Source of the DNA: Quillaja saponaria
Lineage: Eukaryota; Streptophyta; Magnoliopsida; Fabales; Quillajaceae
DNA length: 64,000 nt
Direction of reading: 5' to 3'
Assembly: GCA_029379385.1 (NCBI GenBank)
Contig: CM055617.1
Coordinates: 1,674,001 to 1,738,000, forward strand
The notes beneath the pieces are model-generated. The model was not told the DNA's origin. It was given only the letters and a program-made list of their open reading frames with translations, and ran no database searches. A program made the translations under genes and the position numbers. Of the stretch, positions 1-12,345 are shown in pieces; the first letter of the stretch is position 1, and the number at the start of each line of letters is the position of its first letter.

Positions 1-1303
1 CATTGGGGCTTTCAACATTTGCTTGCTTCAAAATAGGTTAGAAATGGCTTAACAGCTTTTCCATAGCATGGTTGCGAAAGGGAAGGAACCTGATGTTGTA
101 ACATATACTATACTCATTAATGCATTGTGTAAAGGTAAGTGTTTTGAGAACGCCGTCGAGTTTTGGCACAATTTGAAAGGTTAGGGAATTAGCCCGGATT
201 GAAAGTCTTGCACCGCACTGGTTATTGCCGTATTGGTCTGTGTGATAGTGGAGAGGTTGATTTAGCTTATGAGCTTATAGTTGATGTATGGAAGGGCGGA
301 ATTCAGTTCAATAATTTGATTTATAATGCTTTAATAAGTGGGTTTTGTCTCATGGATAGGGTTGATAAATCGCTAACAATAAAATCATTTATGAGTAGAA
401 ATGGGTGTGACCCGGATTTGGTTACCTATAACGTGTTGTTGAATTATTGTTGTAATAAGCTTATGTTATATGAAGCAGAGAAGTTGATGAAGAAATTGGA
501 GAAGAATGGGATAGAGCCCAATGTATATATAGTTATAAGGAATTGCTTAAGGGTCTTTGTAAAGCCAACCACCTGGATAAGGCATCTGATGATGGTAAAC
601 AGGATGGAAAGAAAAAGGTTGTGTGATGTTGTCTCTTACAAACTATTATTAGAGCATTTTGTAAGGCATGTTGTATAAGAAGGGCTTACAAGCTGTTTAA
701 GGAAATGGGTAAGAAGGGGTTTCACCTGATGTGGTGACATTCACCATCTTTATAAAAGCTTTTCTGAGGCAAGGTAGTTCTGATGTGGGAAAGAAGCTTC
801 TTGTTCTTGATCAAATGGCAGGAATGTGGGCTTTTACACAACAATTGTTGATCGCCTATGCAAGACTGGGAAAATTGAAATGGCTCATAGTGTCTTCTGT
901 GACATGATGGAGAATGGAATAAATCCTGATGGTTTCATACAATGCCCTCATAAATGGCCTTTGTAAGGCTTCTAGAGTGACTGAAGCAGTGCTTCTAAAT
1001 GAGGAAATGCAGAAGAGAGGATCCTTTCCTGATGAGGTAACTTTCAAATTGATAATTGCAGGGCTTATCAGGGAGAATAAGCTATCAATGGCTTGTAGGG
1101 TATGGGACAAGATGATGGAGAAGGGCTTTAAGCTTGACAGAGCTCTTTCTGAGACTCTAATCAATGCCATCAAATCCAGTGATGCGTACATGACGCTGGT
1201 TTGTTTCTTTATAATCCATCCATTTCTCTTTTTTCATTCATTCTGTTTTATTACATGTTTATATAATATCTTTCAAAAATTAAAATCATATTTTGATATT
1301 TAG
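1..1303 (+). pseudogene. P-class PPR protein pseudogene (At1g13040-like)
   Basis: Translated pieces in changing frames give a run of about 35-residue pentatricopeptide repeats with the usual signatures (PDVVTYTILINALCK, PDLVTYNVLLNY, VSYNALINGLCKASRVTEA, PDEVTFKLIIAGLI). P-class PPR proteins bind organellar RNA. The order of repeats and the end (LDRALSETLINA.IKSSDA) resemble Arabidopsis At1g13040, from memory. The gene is broken: an in-frame TAA at 50-52, a TAG at 182-184, a frame change near 200, and more frame changes near 540, 680-860 and 930. The best pieces are 199-678 and 929-1194. The 5' end lies outside the window. No single frame joins the repeats and no splice signals explain the breaks, so I read it as a decayed copy. 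Confidence 0.85.
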
Positions 1304-1683
1304 CTGCAGGACTAATATGAAAGCTTAGCAAAATTGGTAGGGATTTTTATTTATTCTTGTGATGCCACCCAAGAATTACATTGCCAAATTATTATGCTAC
1401 TGATGTGCAATCTGGTACTGGGCTTGCTCACTGCCTATGTGCTCATATTGCTGACACTAGTTTCTATCTTTTAATCCATCCATTTCTCTTTTCTCGTGCC
1501 ATTTTGTTTTGATTATACCTAAAGTATCTCTTGAAAATTAAAATCATACTTTGATATTTAGCTTCCAGGAGTAATATGTTAAAGCTTAGCAAAATTGGTA
1601 GGGATTTTCATTTGTTCTGGTGATGCCACCCAGAAATTACACATTGCCAAATCATTATGCTACTATTGGGCACTCTGGTACTG
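1211..1683. repeat. Direct duplication of about 212 bp behind the PPR pseudogene
   Basis: Segment 1211-1421 recurs at 1471-1683. Both copies begin with AATCCATCCATTTCTCTT, share AGCAAAATTGGTAGGGATTT and a TGATGCCACCCA segment, and end at TCTGGTACTG. They differ by scattered substitutions and small indels. The first copy includes the 3' end of the PPR relic, so this is probably a local tandem duplication of its 3' flank. Confidence 0.85.
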
Positions 1684-4629
1684 CCGCTTGCCTGTATGCT
1701 TATATATAATGTGATTATATTTTTTAGAATCTGACTATTAAACAAACTTTGCCCTGTACATCATGTTACTCAATCACTGGGGCAGCCTCTTCTTAAAGGA
1801 AGTAGTGGTTTGCAAGTTCACATACATGTTTTTTGATTAGCTATTCCGATGTTGGATACACTGGTGACTGTTCTTTTTGGTGGTATTACCATTCACCTTA
1901 TTGATGTAATTGCACAATGGAAGCTATGGACTTGGTTCATCCAATAGGAAAACTGACACTGCTATTCTGGCTTGCATGGCAAGTCTTTTTCCATATTCTC
2001 ATTGGGGATATGATGATTCGGAACCAAAACCTATATTATTTTCCCTTAATGGGTATTAAAGGTTGAGCATCTTCAAAGCATATCTCACTATTCATTACAA
2101 ATTAATTTTTTTTTCAATATATTTTATATAGTTTGGAGTTTAATGGGTTTTCAATATATTTTCTGAGGTTGAAGTTTATGACGTTGCCGTAATATATTTT
2201 CTTATTGGTCTATTCCAAAACTCAAGTTTGGAGGAAGTCATTGATTGGTGAGTTCATCTTGACAACACTCAAGACCAGTTTTCTTGGCTTTCGCTGTCCC
2301 TTCTGGAAACTTACTAAACAAGAAATTCACTGTGAGACAATAGCTTTCGGCAACTTTCCTAATCAGTGGATATTTTAGAACGTATCAAAATTTATTTAGT
2401 TTATTTGAAGAAACAAATAACATGGAGAACTTGAGATTGGAGTAGACTTTTAGGATGTCAGGGTCTAGTTGTGTAGTGCACTGCAGGTCTGCAAGATTAC
2501 GTGATGTGTGGTTTATAGTCTTTGAAATTCTGAAGTAGAAACAGATAATTTATGTCCGGATTTGTGTCTATAAATGTTTACTTGTGATTCATCTCAATCG
2601 TTGTGCATTGCAGGTTGAACTTGACATTTCTTTACCTTTTGGTTTGTGCCCAGAGTGGATTCCCAAATCACTTGAGATGCATGATGTCGCTAGTAGACTG
2701 CTAGACTAAGGCTTTGTTTGGTAGTGCTGTAGCTATTTGAGAGGTACTGTGCTCTTGTGACTCTTTTAGGGTTGTTTTTAAAAAGTTACAACAATAGTGT
2801 TTGGTAAAATAATACAAAAATTACAAATTAGTGATTGGTAAATTCATTATAAAGCTGCTCCAAATATTTAAATTGATTATAATAAATATTAATAATAAAA
2901 AGAGAGATAATTAACCTACTACATTAATTAATATAAGGATAAATACAAATTTTTAATAAAAGTTAAGATTATATAAGTCTTTTAAACTTTTTGGAGCAGA
3001 AGCCAGTTTTCAAAAACATCTCTTGATGTATTTTTAAAAGCATCCCTGACTTTTAAAAGCTCATAATAGAAGCATCCCATTTTTTTTTAACTAAACATAA
3101 AAAAATGACTTATATTCCTCATAAGCATAAGTATTCTCCAAAAGAGATTACCAAACCAAGCCTAATAGAGAAAGGTTGGCAGAGACTTGGCAAAATATCA
3201 ATTTCTATTTTGGTAAGTCTTCACTTTATTGCACAACTAGCTTATAGTCCATGCTCTGCATGGGAATCTGCATAGAATACCCTTTTTTTTTTTCTTTTTT
3301 TTTTTGTGGGTGGAATAGTTAACATCGAAGTTTTGTGGTGTGGTCTTAGTAAATCAAACAATTAGTAGAAGATTTGCCAAACCAAATACATACACATAAA
3401 CACATAGCATATACATAATATCTTGTTAGGAAACCAAATTAATTTTGTTTTGCCAAACCAACACACACAAGCAAACAATTAATTGAACGTTTTTCATTTG
3501 AGTGCTTTATCATAATCTTATACTTAGTAATTAGTAATAATGATTCAGTGACGTACATTACTATAGCTAAATATTTCAATCTTAAAAAGAAAAGGAAAGG
3601 ATGACAGGTGTCAAGGTTTGAAGCTTGTTGCTTCCACTCTTAGCTACTAGATTGAAATGCAAAATATGGCAATTTATCGCATGAATGATATACTTCATGT
3701 TTTGTTATTTCAATCGTTTATCCTAGAATAATAAACAATCTGAAATTTGGTTCATGCTACAGGAAATATTGTGACAGTCACAACATTTAGAGAAAAATCT
3801 CTGTTCTTGAGGACTGCTTTGATGTGATTATTATACGACTGGAGTTTTGGATGTCTAGTCTACACTTGTAATTGATATAATATTCTATGTGCCCAGATCC
3901 TAGGGAATAAAAAGAAAACTGAAGGCGATGGGGCAGAGATTTCCTTGCATATGCTTAAGAGCTAGCTTCCCCATTTGACTTGTTATTGAAGAGACACATC
4001 ACCAAAAAAACAAGAAAGACAATCCCTTTTTCATGCAGATTCTTCTGTAATAATTCTTAGTTGATATCTCATTTAAGTGCTATACGACTTCACTTGATTC
4101 TGTATCACGAAATTGTAACAATCTTTCGTAGTTGATTGAGTGCTTCAGCATAATGAGGAGTTAAAAATTTTCCCTAGACACAATGAAAATGCAGACATAC
4201 ATATCTTATGAATTCATTGTCTAGACTGTCATTGATGGAAGATTATAGCAATTTAGCTTTGGACAATAATCTTCTATGGAAAAGGAAATTGAGCAAATGA
4301 CATTCGTCCATCCAGTACATATTGGGTTAAAAAGCAACTCAAATCTGGCTAACCACTTCAAGTCTTCAAGGTAGGGCCTTAAAAGAAAAAGGGAAAGGCA
4401 GGATAACTTGCCCCATATTTAGACCAATATATGATTCTTTGCCTTTACATGAATCCTCCCTGAAGTTTTCACCAAGTCATCCTCATTCTCTTTAGTCTTT
4501 ATACTGTTATTCTTTTTTAATAATTTTTTTAACTTACATAAATCATTTATCCTTTGTTCTCATTAGCTTAACTACAATTCCTTATTAGCCTTCCTGCTTG
4601 TACTCATTCCCCCCTCACACTTTCATACA
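1684..4629. other. Intergenic, one MITE inside, no gene seen
   Basis: Apart from the MITE at 2710-3162 I see no coding homology on either strand. There is a T-rich run at about 3282-3306. The last part, about 4430-4629, is the upstream region of the NDR1/HIN1-like gene. Confidence 0.5.
2710..3162. mobile_element. PIF/Harbinger (Tourist-like) MITE
   Basis: The element starts GGCTTTGTTTGGTA and ends with the near-perfect inverted copy TACCAAACCAAGCC. A TAA at 2707-2709 and another at 3163-3165 flank it, which is the 3-bp TWA target duplication of the PIF/Harbinger group. The 453-bp interior is AT-rich and has no coding capacity, so it is non-autonomous. It probably moved with a transposase supplied from elsewhere. 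Confidence 0.75.
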
Positions 4630-5553
4630 ATGTATGAATTGGAAGCCAACCCTCATTTTAGACCTTCGCGACCACAAGATGAAGATCATTTGCTGCCACC
4701 TGGTTTGCAACCACGGCTGCCACAATCACCGCTGCAGCAAGGCCGTCATCACTATCCACTCAGCCCAGGGGTTGTACGACCAGAACTTGAAGAAAGACAC
4801 TACCAGCCACCTCGTCCCCGGGTGAAGATTCAAGAGCCACCTCCCAAGACACCTGATCCTTGGGTTCCCCCACCAAAACAAGACCACCAACATTTCCAGC
4901 CTCAGACTTCTCCAGCACTTCAACCACACCATGGACACCACCGACACAGCCATCCACATGATCTGCGGGTGCCCAAGCCTCAAAAGACCAAACCATACAC
5001 ATGGTTTGCAGCAATCTTCTGTGTGATTTTTTGGCTTATCATAATCATAGGAGGCTTGATAGTTCTCATCGTTTATCTTGTTTTTCGTCCTCGGAGTCCT
5101 CATTTCAATGTGTCTAGTGCCACCTTAAGTGCAGCATACCTTGACATGGGTTATCTACTGAATGCTGATCTTACTGTGCTTGCAAACATCACAAATCCAA
5201 ACAAAAAAGTAAGTGTGGACTTCAGCTCCATGTTTTTTGATCTATACTACGGGAACACCCTTATTGCTACCCAGTATATTACTCCATTTTCTGCAGCTAA
5301 GGCTGAGTCTAAGTTTGCATATATTCATATGATTACTAGTCAAGTTAGCCTTCCCTTAAAAGAGAGCCAACGGCTTAGGAAGCAGATGCAGAGCAATGGT
5401 GTTTTGTTTGATGTGAAGGGAAGATTTCGGGCACGATCCAATTTCGGAAGCTTACTGCGGTATTCATACTGGTTATATGGTCATTGCAGTATCATGCTGA
5501 CAGGCCCTCCTGATGGAGTTTTAATTGCAAGCAAATGCAGAACGAAGCACTGA
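4630..5553 (+). CDS. NDR1/HIN1-like (LEA_2) membrane protein
   Basis: This is an uninterrupted 307-codon single-exon gene. Residues 1-120 are rich in Pro, His and Gln and lack a signal peptide. Residues about 125-153 form one membrane span (start WFAAIFCVIFWLIIIIGG). The rest is a LEA_2 (LEA14/WHy-type) domain with the family's NPN motif in ITNPNKK near residue 190 and a short basic tail ending CRTKH. Family members sit in the plasma membrane or other membranes with the LEA_2 domain outside the cytosol; some act in defence and stress responses. The long proline-rich leader resembles Arabidopsis At1g13050/At3g26350, from memory, which fits the collinearity of the window. An overlapping frame at 4598-4825 is a shadow. 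The ATG at 4630 is the first in frame. Confidence 0.88.
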   Translation: MYELEANPHFRPSRPQDEDHLLPPGLQPRLPQSPLQQGRHHYPLSPGVVRPELEERHYQPPRPRVKIQEPPPKTPDPWVPPPKQDHQHFQPQTSPALQPHHGHHRHSHPHDLRVPKPQKTKPYTWFAAIFCVIFWLIIIIGGLIVLIVYLVFRPRSPHFNVSSATLSAAYLDMGYLLNADLTVLANITNPNKKVSVDFSSMFFDLYYGNTLIATQYITPFSAAKAESKFAYIHMITSQVSLPLKESQRLRKQMQSNGVLFDVKGRFRARSNFGSLLRYSYWLYGHCSIMLTGPPDGVLIASKCRTKH

Positions 5554-6936
5554 AAAAGTATTTGGGTGCATGCATTGTCAACTTCCTTTTTGTCCCTTCC
5601 AGTTACATTACTTTGATTAAGAATTGAGAATTTGATTTTGTTAATGAGCAATCTTCTCTCTGCAAATCATTACATGGTTTCATAATATTGTTCATCATTT
5701 CACATCATTTTGACAACTCAACCCTCTGGCTCAAATCAAAGAAGTGCAACCAACATTCTATATGTCAAACGGGAACCTCATCCAAGTCAAAATCTAAAAA
5801 TTAAGTAAAAACATAACATTTAAATATCATCTCAATTTGAAAAAAAAAAATAAATAAATAAATAAATAATATATATATATATTAACCTTCACCAAATTTT
5901 ATGATGATCTATATCAGCAAGGACAGAAACAAAAACACAGGCATAATCAGTTCAAACTTCGAACAAATTTAAAAGTCAAGACTCAAAAAGAAACCATAAT
6001 TAGTTGTCATGTTTCAAAACTTGAAGTTGAACATTAAACGAAAACTTTTCATTAGCTGTTTAACATGTGCACAGGCGAGGGATATTTAAAAGGGAAGTAT
6101 AATCGAGGAGACAACTCAAAAAGCACACTGGCTTTGGTTTGGGCACCTCTGTTTACTATTGTTTCTATGTTTAATTAACTTCAGTGGAGGAAAAATGGCA
6201 GCTGGGGACTTGGGATAAACAGTATTGTAAGACACTAAATTCCTGTACAGATGAACTACTTGCAAGTTTGCAAACACAAAACACAGCGCCCAAACTATGA
6301 CCATGAGCTTATAAGTAAAACCCAAGAACCAGTGTCCTTACTCCTTTGTCCTCGAAGTTGTGCACTGTTTTATGTGTCCCCTACCGGCCACGTGCTCGAA
6401 AATGACAAACTGGCAGTTCACAGTCGTCAATGGTCCTAGTTTGTCAGTTTCAACAACCCCGGAGGACTGCCAACGCATCTGTGAACGTCTAGTGGAGATT
6501 TAGTTAGATGGGCAATAATTAATCAATGTGTTCAAGTCTTTTTCTTGCTTAAATGAGAATCTTTTTTCCTTGGTTCAGTTTTTCTTTATGTGTGCCTACA
6601 TGATAAGATCTATTTATTGTATATGGACTTGCAGACTTCTCTGAAGTTGATCCTCTGTCTGAAATCTTACTATTACATATCTCAGCAAAGAAGATTATCC
6701 GTCTGTCCATTTTGCACTTTCACTTTCCAATGCTAAGGTACTTCCTTGTATTATCTTTGTTGTTAATTATGGTTATGTAATTAGTACACAAAATTGTGTT
6801 TCTCTTCATATTGGCATAGCTACTTCAGTTAATGCTTAATAGTGGCAGACATATTTAGACTGATTGCAGTTGAGTAGGAGGAGGTGGACGGAAGAAGACA
6901 ACAACAACATTCTGAGGTGGCTCATCTCATTTCCAA
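5554..6936. other. Intergenic between the LEA_2 gene and the P450 array
   Basis: There is a TAAATAAATAAA stretch followed by (TA)n at about 5851-5882. A minus-strand ORF at 6116-6325 (69 codons) begins with a hydrophobic leader and ends with a Cys-x6-Cys pair. It could be a small secreted peptide, but I recognise no family. The last 100 bases before 6937 are the leader of P450 unit 1. Confidence 0.5.
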
Positions 6937-8540
6937 ATGTCTGTTTACATCCTGCTAGCATGTCTCATTCTTCCTCCTCTAGTGCTTCTGATGAAACGGA
7001 AACAGAACAAGCATCTACCTCCTGGCCCCCCTAAGCTTCCCATTATAGGCAATTTGCATCAACTTGGTGCATTGAGTCATCGTTCTCTATGGAAACTATC
7101 TAAGAAATATGGACCTGTCATTCAAATGCACCTCGGTGGAGTGCCAACAGTTATAGTTTCTTCCTCTGAAGCAGCAAAACAGGTCTTAAAATATCATGAT
7201 ATTGACAGTTGCAGTAGACCCTTGTTGACAACTACAGGAAAACTTTCATACAACTATATTGACATTGCTTTTGTACCATATGGTAATTATTGGAGGGAGA
7301 TGAGGAAGATTAGTGTTCTTGAGCTCTTTAGTACGAAAAGGGTGCAATCATTTCGGTACATCAGAGAACAAGAGGTTGCATTACTGATTGATTCAATCTC
7401 TCAGTCATCATTATCCTCGGTTACTGTTGATATGAGTGAAAAGTTGGTTTCCCTGACTGCAAGCATGGCCTGTAAATCTGCCTTTGGGAAGAAGTTTGAA
7501 GGAAATGAATTTGATGAGGGAAAATTTCATGAGATACTGTATGAGGCCTTAGAAATGTTAGGCAGCTTCTCAGCATCTGACTTCTTCCCATATGTAGGCT
7601 GGATTCACAGGTCTCCATTATAGGCTTGAAAAGAGCTTTCATGACTTGGATGGTTTCTACCAACAAGTTATAGACCAGCATCTTAAGACCAAAGAAACAA
7701 AACAAGAGGAAGAAGAAGACATAATTGATCTGCTACTCAAATTAGAGAGAAATCAAACTGAAGTTGATGGAGTTCGGTTCTCCCAGAATCATATCAAAGC
7801 AATCCTTATGGTAAGAAGTTAATGTTTTACATTTTCTTCCTAATGTTGGATGCATCATTTTTTCCAATCATATAGCAATCTAGTATTTGGTTGGCTGACT
7901 TCTGCTTATTGTGATTGTGTTGAAGAATTTATTCCTGGCTGGAGTAGACCCTGGGGCTACCACCATGATTTGGGCTATGACAGAGCCTGTTAGAAACCCA
8001 AGAGTGATGAAAAAAGCACAAGAGGAAATCAGAACATGTGTTGGAAAGAAAGGAAAAGTCAATGAAGGAGAGCTTGAGCAACTCAAGTACTTGAAGATGG
8101 TGGTGAAAGAAACTATGAGATTGCACCCTCCAGGTCCACTTCTACTTCCACGAGAAACTATGTCCCATTTTAAGATCAATGGCTATGACATATACCCAAA
8201 AACCCGCGTTCATGTCAATATTTGGGCAATTGGACGAGAACCCGATGTCTGGAAATCCCCAGAAGAATATATTCCAGAGAGATTTGAAGATGGCTTGATT
8301 GATTTTAAAGGGCAAAATTATGAGTTGTTGCCCTTTGGTGCTGGCCGAAGAGGTTGTCCTGGTATATACATGGGAGTGACCATGGTGGAGTTGGCACTTG
8401 CCAATCTCATGCTTTGTTTTGACTGGAAATTGCCCAGTGGAATGAAGGAGGAGGATGTGGACATGGAAGAAGTAGCTGGTCTTGCTGTCTATAAGAAGTT
8501 ACCTCTAAAGCTTGTTCCAGTCAGCTACATATATCACTGA
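6937..8540 (+). pseudogene. CYP71B-type P450, unit 1 (frameshifted)
   Basis: Exon 1 is 6937-7810 and exon 2 is 7926-8540, in the array's usual one-intron layout with a GT donor at 7811. The N-terminal anchor, the PPGP hinge ([13 protein letters not shown]), the K-helix ETMR, PERF and the heme loop FGAGRRGCPG are all present. Near 7608, relative to the other units, 11 bases are missing after the codons for YVGWI. The frame then shifts and hits TAG at 7621-7623. The I-helix reads AGVDPG where the intact copy at 13.5 kb has GGVDTS, so the conserved Thr is also lost. This unit is the most diverged of the seven and its 3' flank also differs. If transcribed, it would give only a 228-residue fragment without the heme site. 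Confidence 0.85.
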
Positions 8541-10623
8541 AACTAGTAAAGATTGAGTAAAAGAAGAGTTTGACTTCATTGCCGAAACTATTAAACTGCT
8601 GTATGAAAAATAAATGTGACTGAGTGTCTGTCTACATGATCATCTGTTCTGGTTTTTCTGTCCCTATGCAAATCCTTATAGCTTCTAGTGTCTGTCATAT
8701 ACAGCTCTAGTTCAAGAAAAGGAAATGCTTGGTGACCATCACATTTGTGAGGCATGGGGAATTCTTCATTAACATATTAGCTATCAGTTATTCACTGAGA
8801 ACAGATCTTCATTGTTATTGGTTGGAACCATTAATTATCTTCTGTTTCACTCTAAACAATATACTAATTAAGTTGCCAAGGCACTATGCAGTTAGGCAAT
8901 ATCAATAATAGGTATTGGGATTGAAGAAACATGTATTAGGGTGTTAACCCCATAGCAGAAAGATAAATAAGCAAACAGTGAAACTGTAGCTGAGATGGGA
9001 ACTGAAATATAATAATAAAACCAACAGTTGATTTGTCAATAGCTTTACTCAAATTTCCTCTCCAAATGAAGTTTCCGCATGAAAGGACATGAATCTTGAG
9101 CAAACCAGAAGGATTCTTGAGAAAGGGTTCAAAAGTAGCTACAGTAAAAGGGTTGATGAATAATAAAATTGCAGATGATATAAGCTTAGGAGTTGCTTAT
9201 TCTACTTATATTTGTACAAAATCTTTCTTGACAATTCCAATAAACTAAATATATTCATGATTTTGGAACTCCCTGAGAGTGAGAGTGTGAGACCATAAAT
9301 CTTCTGTCTTAAAATGCATACCATTAATGTATGCCTCTACTATACATCAAAAAATGGTACATGATTGAACAGAGCTGTAGGGAGGATGTGCAGGTGAGGA
9401 CCAACGATATTCAGAAACGTGAAAACAAACGTTGCTGGGAATATGATGTTTACAAAAAAATAAACGATTATGCATATTCATTCATGTTCATCGTTTTAAC
9501 CTCAAATTAGTTTTATTTTGTAAATTTCCAAACTTTGCTACACTTGCTCCAATAAAAATCTCACTGTTTGCTTTGGTTACTTGAAGGTTACTCTGAATCT
9601 ACTTGTAAAAACTCTGACTTCTGTCAACTTAGTGCTTTTTCATTTCCATTTTTTATAGTTTATGCCATTTGTGTCAATAAAATATATAAAAGCAGAAAGA
9701 GACTGGGAAAGATTAGATATAATCTACTTCATCTTCTTTTTGTATAATGAGGACATACTTGAATTAAAACGAGATGCAAGAGGAAATAAGTTGAGTGCAC
9801 CACCAACAACATCATGATTAATATATTTAAGAATTTATTCTTGATATCATGAATATGGGGAAAAATTCATTTCACTCCAAGCCCCACACTAAAATTCTTT
9901 GGCATATCAGCGTGGAGAATGTACAAATTTTCTTCTTACCTTGTGCTAAAATTTAATTAATCAGAATACGGGATGATAATGATTAAACACACCATTTGGT
10001 CAGGCTTTGTTATCATATAAAAATATATATATTTTACCTAAAAATTACATGAGATCCCATGAATGAATTTTAATCTCTTACAACATATTAATTCTTGACC
10101 GTTATTTTAACCTCAAATTTGTTTGATCTTGTAATTTTTTTCACTTTGCTACACCTGCTCCAACAAAAGTGTCTCTCTTCGCTGTGGTTAATGGAAGATT
10201 ACGAAGACATATATATATCCCATTTGAATGGTCTTTCCATTTTGTATGGTCTCATTTGTGTGAGTAAAATTAAATAAAAATCTGAAAGAAATATAGTGAT
10301 GTCGAATCTCTTACACTTGCTCCAACTGAAGTTTATCTCTTAGCTGTGGTTAATGGAAGATTACCAAGACAGATATATCCCATTAGAATGGTCTTTCCAT
10401 TTTGTATAGTCGCATTTGAGTGAGTAAAATTATATTAAAATCTGAAAGAAATATAGTGATGTCAAATCTCTATCAACTTCATCTACTTTTTGTATAAACA
10501 CTGAGCAAATATGTGGATTGGTTGTAGTGAATAGGAGACGGTGGTGGAAATAAATTCAGGGCGTCCCCAAGGCACCAATAACTTTCTTGATTTCAAGAGT
10601 TCTCTCAGGAAGTATACCATTCA
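8541..10623. other. Inter-unit flank with start of duplicated block A
   Basis: The stretch 8541-9150 is the 3' flank of unit 1. It includes a diverged copy of the antisense exon-like piece near 9045-9125. From 9152 onward the sequence is repeated almost entirely at 20078-21376, upstream of unit 6. It contains the ACTTTGCTACAC.TGCTCCAA element at 9532-9550 that recurs ahead of most units. No independent gene is seen. Confidence 0.6.
10151..10470. repeat. Tandem duplication of about 160 bp upstream of unit 2
   Basis: Positions 10151-10310 and 10313-10470 are adjacent copies. Each starts ACAC(C/T)TGCTCCAAC, carries GCTGTGGTTAATGGAAGATTAC and ends GATGTC(G/A)AATCTC. The matching interval upstream of unit 6 (about 21065-21225) has only one copy, so either block A gained one or block B lost one after the blocks separated. 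Confidence 0.8.
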
Positions 10624-12345
10624 ATGTCTTTCTTCTTAGTATGCCTCCTCATTCTTTCTCTGCTGCTTCTGATGAAAAAGAAGCAAGGCAGGAAGAAACA
10701 GAACAAAAACCTTCCACCTGGTCCCCCTCAGCTTCCCATTATAGGTAACCTTCATCAACTTGGTACATTGCCTCATCACTATTTTTGGAACCAATCGAAG
10801 AAATATGGTCCGGTCATTCTACTGCAACTTGGTGGAGTGCCAACAGTTGTAGTCTCCTCTGCTGAAGCTGCAGGGCAGGTCTTAAAAAATCATGATCTTG
10901 ATTGTTGCTATAGACCCTTGTCGGCAGGAACAGGTAGACTTTCATATAATTGTCGTGATATTGCTTTTGCGCCATATGGTAATTACTGGAAGGAGATGAG
11001 GAAATTTTGTGTTCTTGAGCTCTTTAGCACCAAAAAGGTGAAGTCATTTCGGTTTATCAGAGAACAAGAGGTTGCTTTGCTGATTGACTTACTTTCCCAG
11101 TCATCCTTATCTGCAATTCCTGTTGACTTGAGTGAGAAAATGATGTCCTTAACTGCAAGCATAACTTGTAGAGTTGCCTTTGGAAAGAGGTTTGAAGGAA
11201 ATGAATTTGATGAGGGTAAGTTTCAAGAAGTAGTTATCGAGGCCATGGCAATGTTGGGAAGCTTCTCTGCATCTGACTTCTTCCCATATGTTGGCTGGAT
11301 TGTTGATAAGCTCACAGGACTTCATGACAGGCTTGAAAGGAGCTTCCATGACTTGGATGGTTTTTACCAACAAGTTATAGACCAACATCTTAATACCAAA
11401 GAAACAAAACATGAAGAAGAACAAGACATAATTGATATGCTGCTAAAATTAGAGAGAAATCAGACAGAAATTGATGCAGTTCAATTTACCCAAAATCATA
11501 TCAAAGCAATCCTTATGGTAAACTTTGTCTTTGCTTGTTTCAAATAATTCTTTTACAATCTTTTTGGAGCTTCCCCCACTAATTGTATGCATTATTATTG
11601 GCCGTACTTCCCCTATATGATACTACTCCTATCTGTCTGTCTATTTTGATTGTCAAAATTATGCAGACCTGGGTCTGTATAATTTTGAATCATGAGCTAA
11701 CTTTTTATTGTTGACGTGTGTTTCAAGAATATATTTCTAGGTGGAGTGGACACTACTGCTATCACTGTGGTTTGGGCTATGGCAGAGCTTATTAGGAACC
11801 CAAAAGCAATGAAGAAATCAGAAATTGTGTTGGAAACAAAGGAGAAGTCGATGAAGGAGACATTGAGCAGCTAAAATACCTGAAGATGATGATGAAAGAA
11901 ACTCTAAGATTGCATCCTCCAGCACCACTTCTAATTCCCAGAGAAACTATGTCCCACTTTAAGATCAATGGGTATGACATATACCCAAAAACCCAAGTCT
12001 ATGTTAATGCTTGGGCTATTCAACGAGATCCTGATATCTGGACATCCCCTGAAGAGTTTGTTCCTGAGAGGTTTGAAGATGAATCCATTGATTTCAACTG
12101 GGAAAAATTATGAGCTCTTGGCCTTTGGTTCTGGAAGAAGAGGTTGTCCTGGAATGTACATGGTACATGGCACGGTGGAGTTGGCACTTGCTAATCTTTT
12201 GTACTGTTTTGACTGGAAATTGCCGGACGGATTGAAGGAGGAAGAGGTGAACATGGAAGAAGAAGCTGGTATCACTGTGTTTAAGAAGTTACCTCTAAAC
12301 CTAGTACCAGTCAAGTATATCACTGGCCTTAGTAAGATGGAGTAA
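10624..12345 (+). pseudogene. CYP71B-type P450, unit 2 (exon 2 frameshifts)
   Basis: Exon 1 (10624-11517) is fully open: 298 codons from the N-terminal anchor through the C-helix WKEMRKFC to KAILM. The intron is 11518-11727 and exon 2 is 11728-12345. Exon 2 lacks 13 bases at 11820/11821, where units 3, 6 and 7 have CAAGAAGAAATCA, and has one extra T near 12099. Between these points the P450 sense lies in another frame; after the second it returns to the first (net minus 12). The K-helix ETLR, PERF and heme loop FGSGRRGCPG are still readable piecewise. The sense stretch between the lesions would be mistranslated and reach a stop, so the unit is probably dead unless the indels are sequencing errors. 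Confidence 0.85.

Noticed and set aside
1..1303. Intact PPR gene with introns
   Set aside because: P-class PPR genes are usually intronless, and none of the frame changes falls at GT-AG borders.
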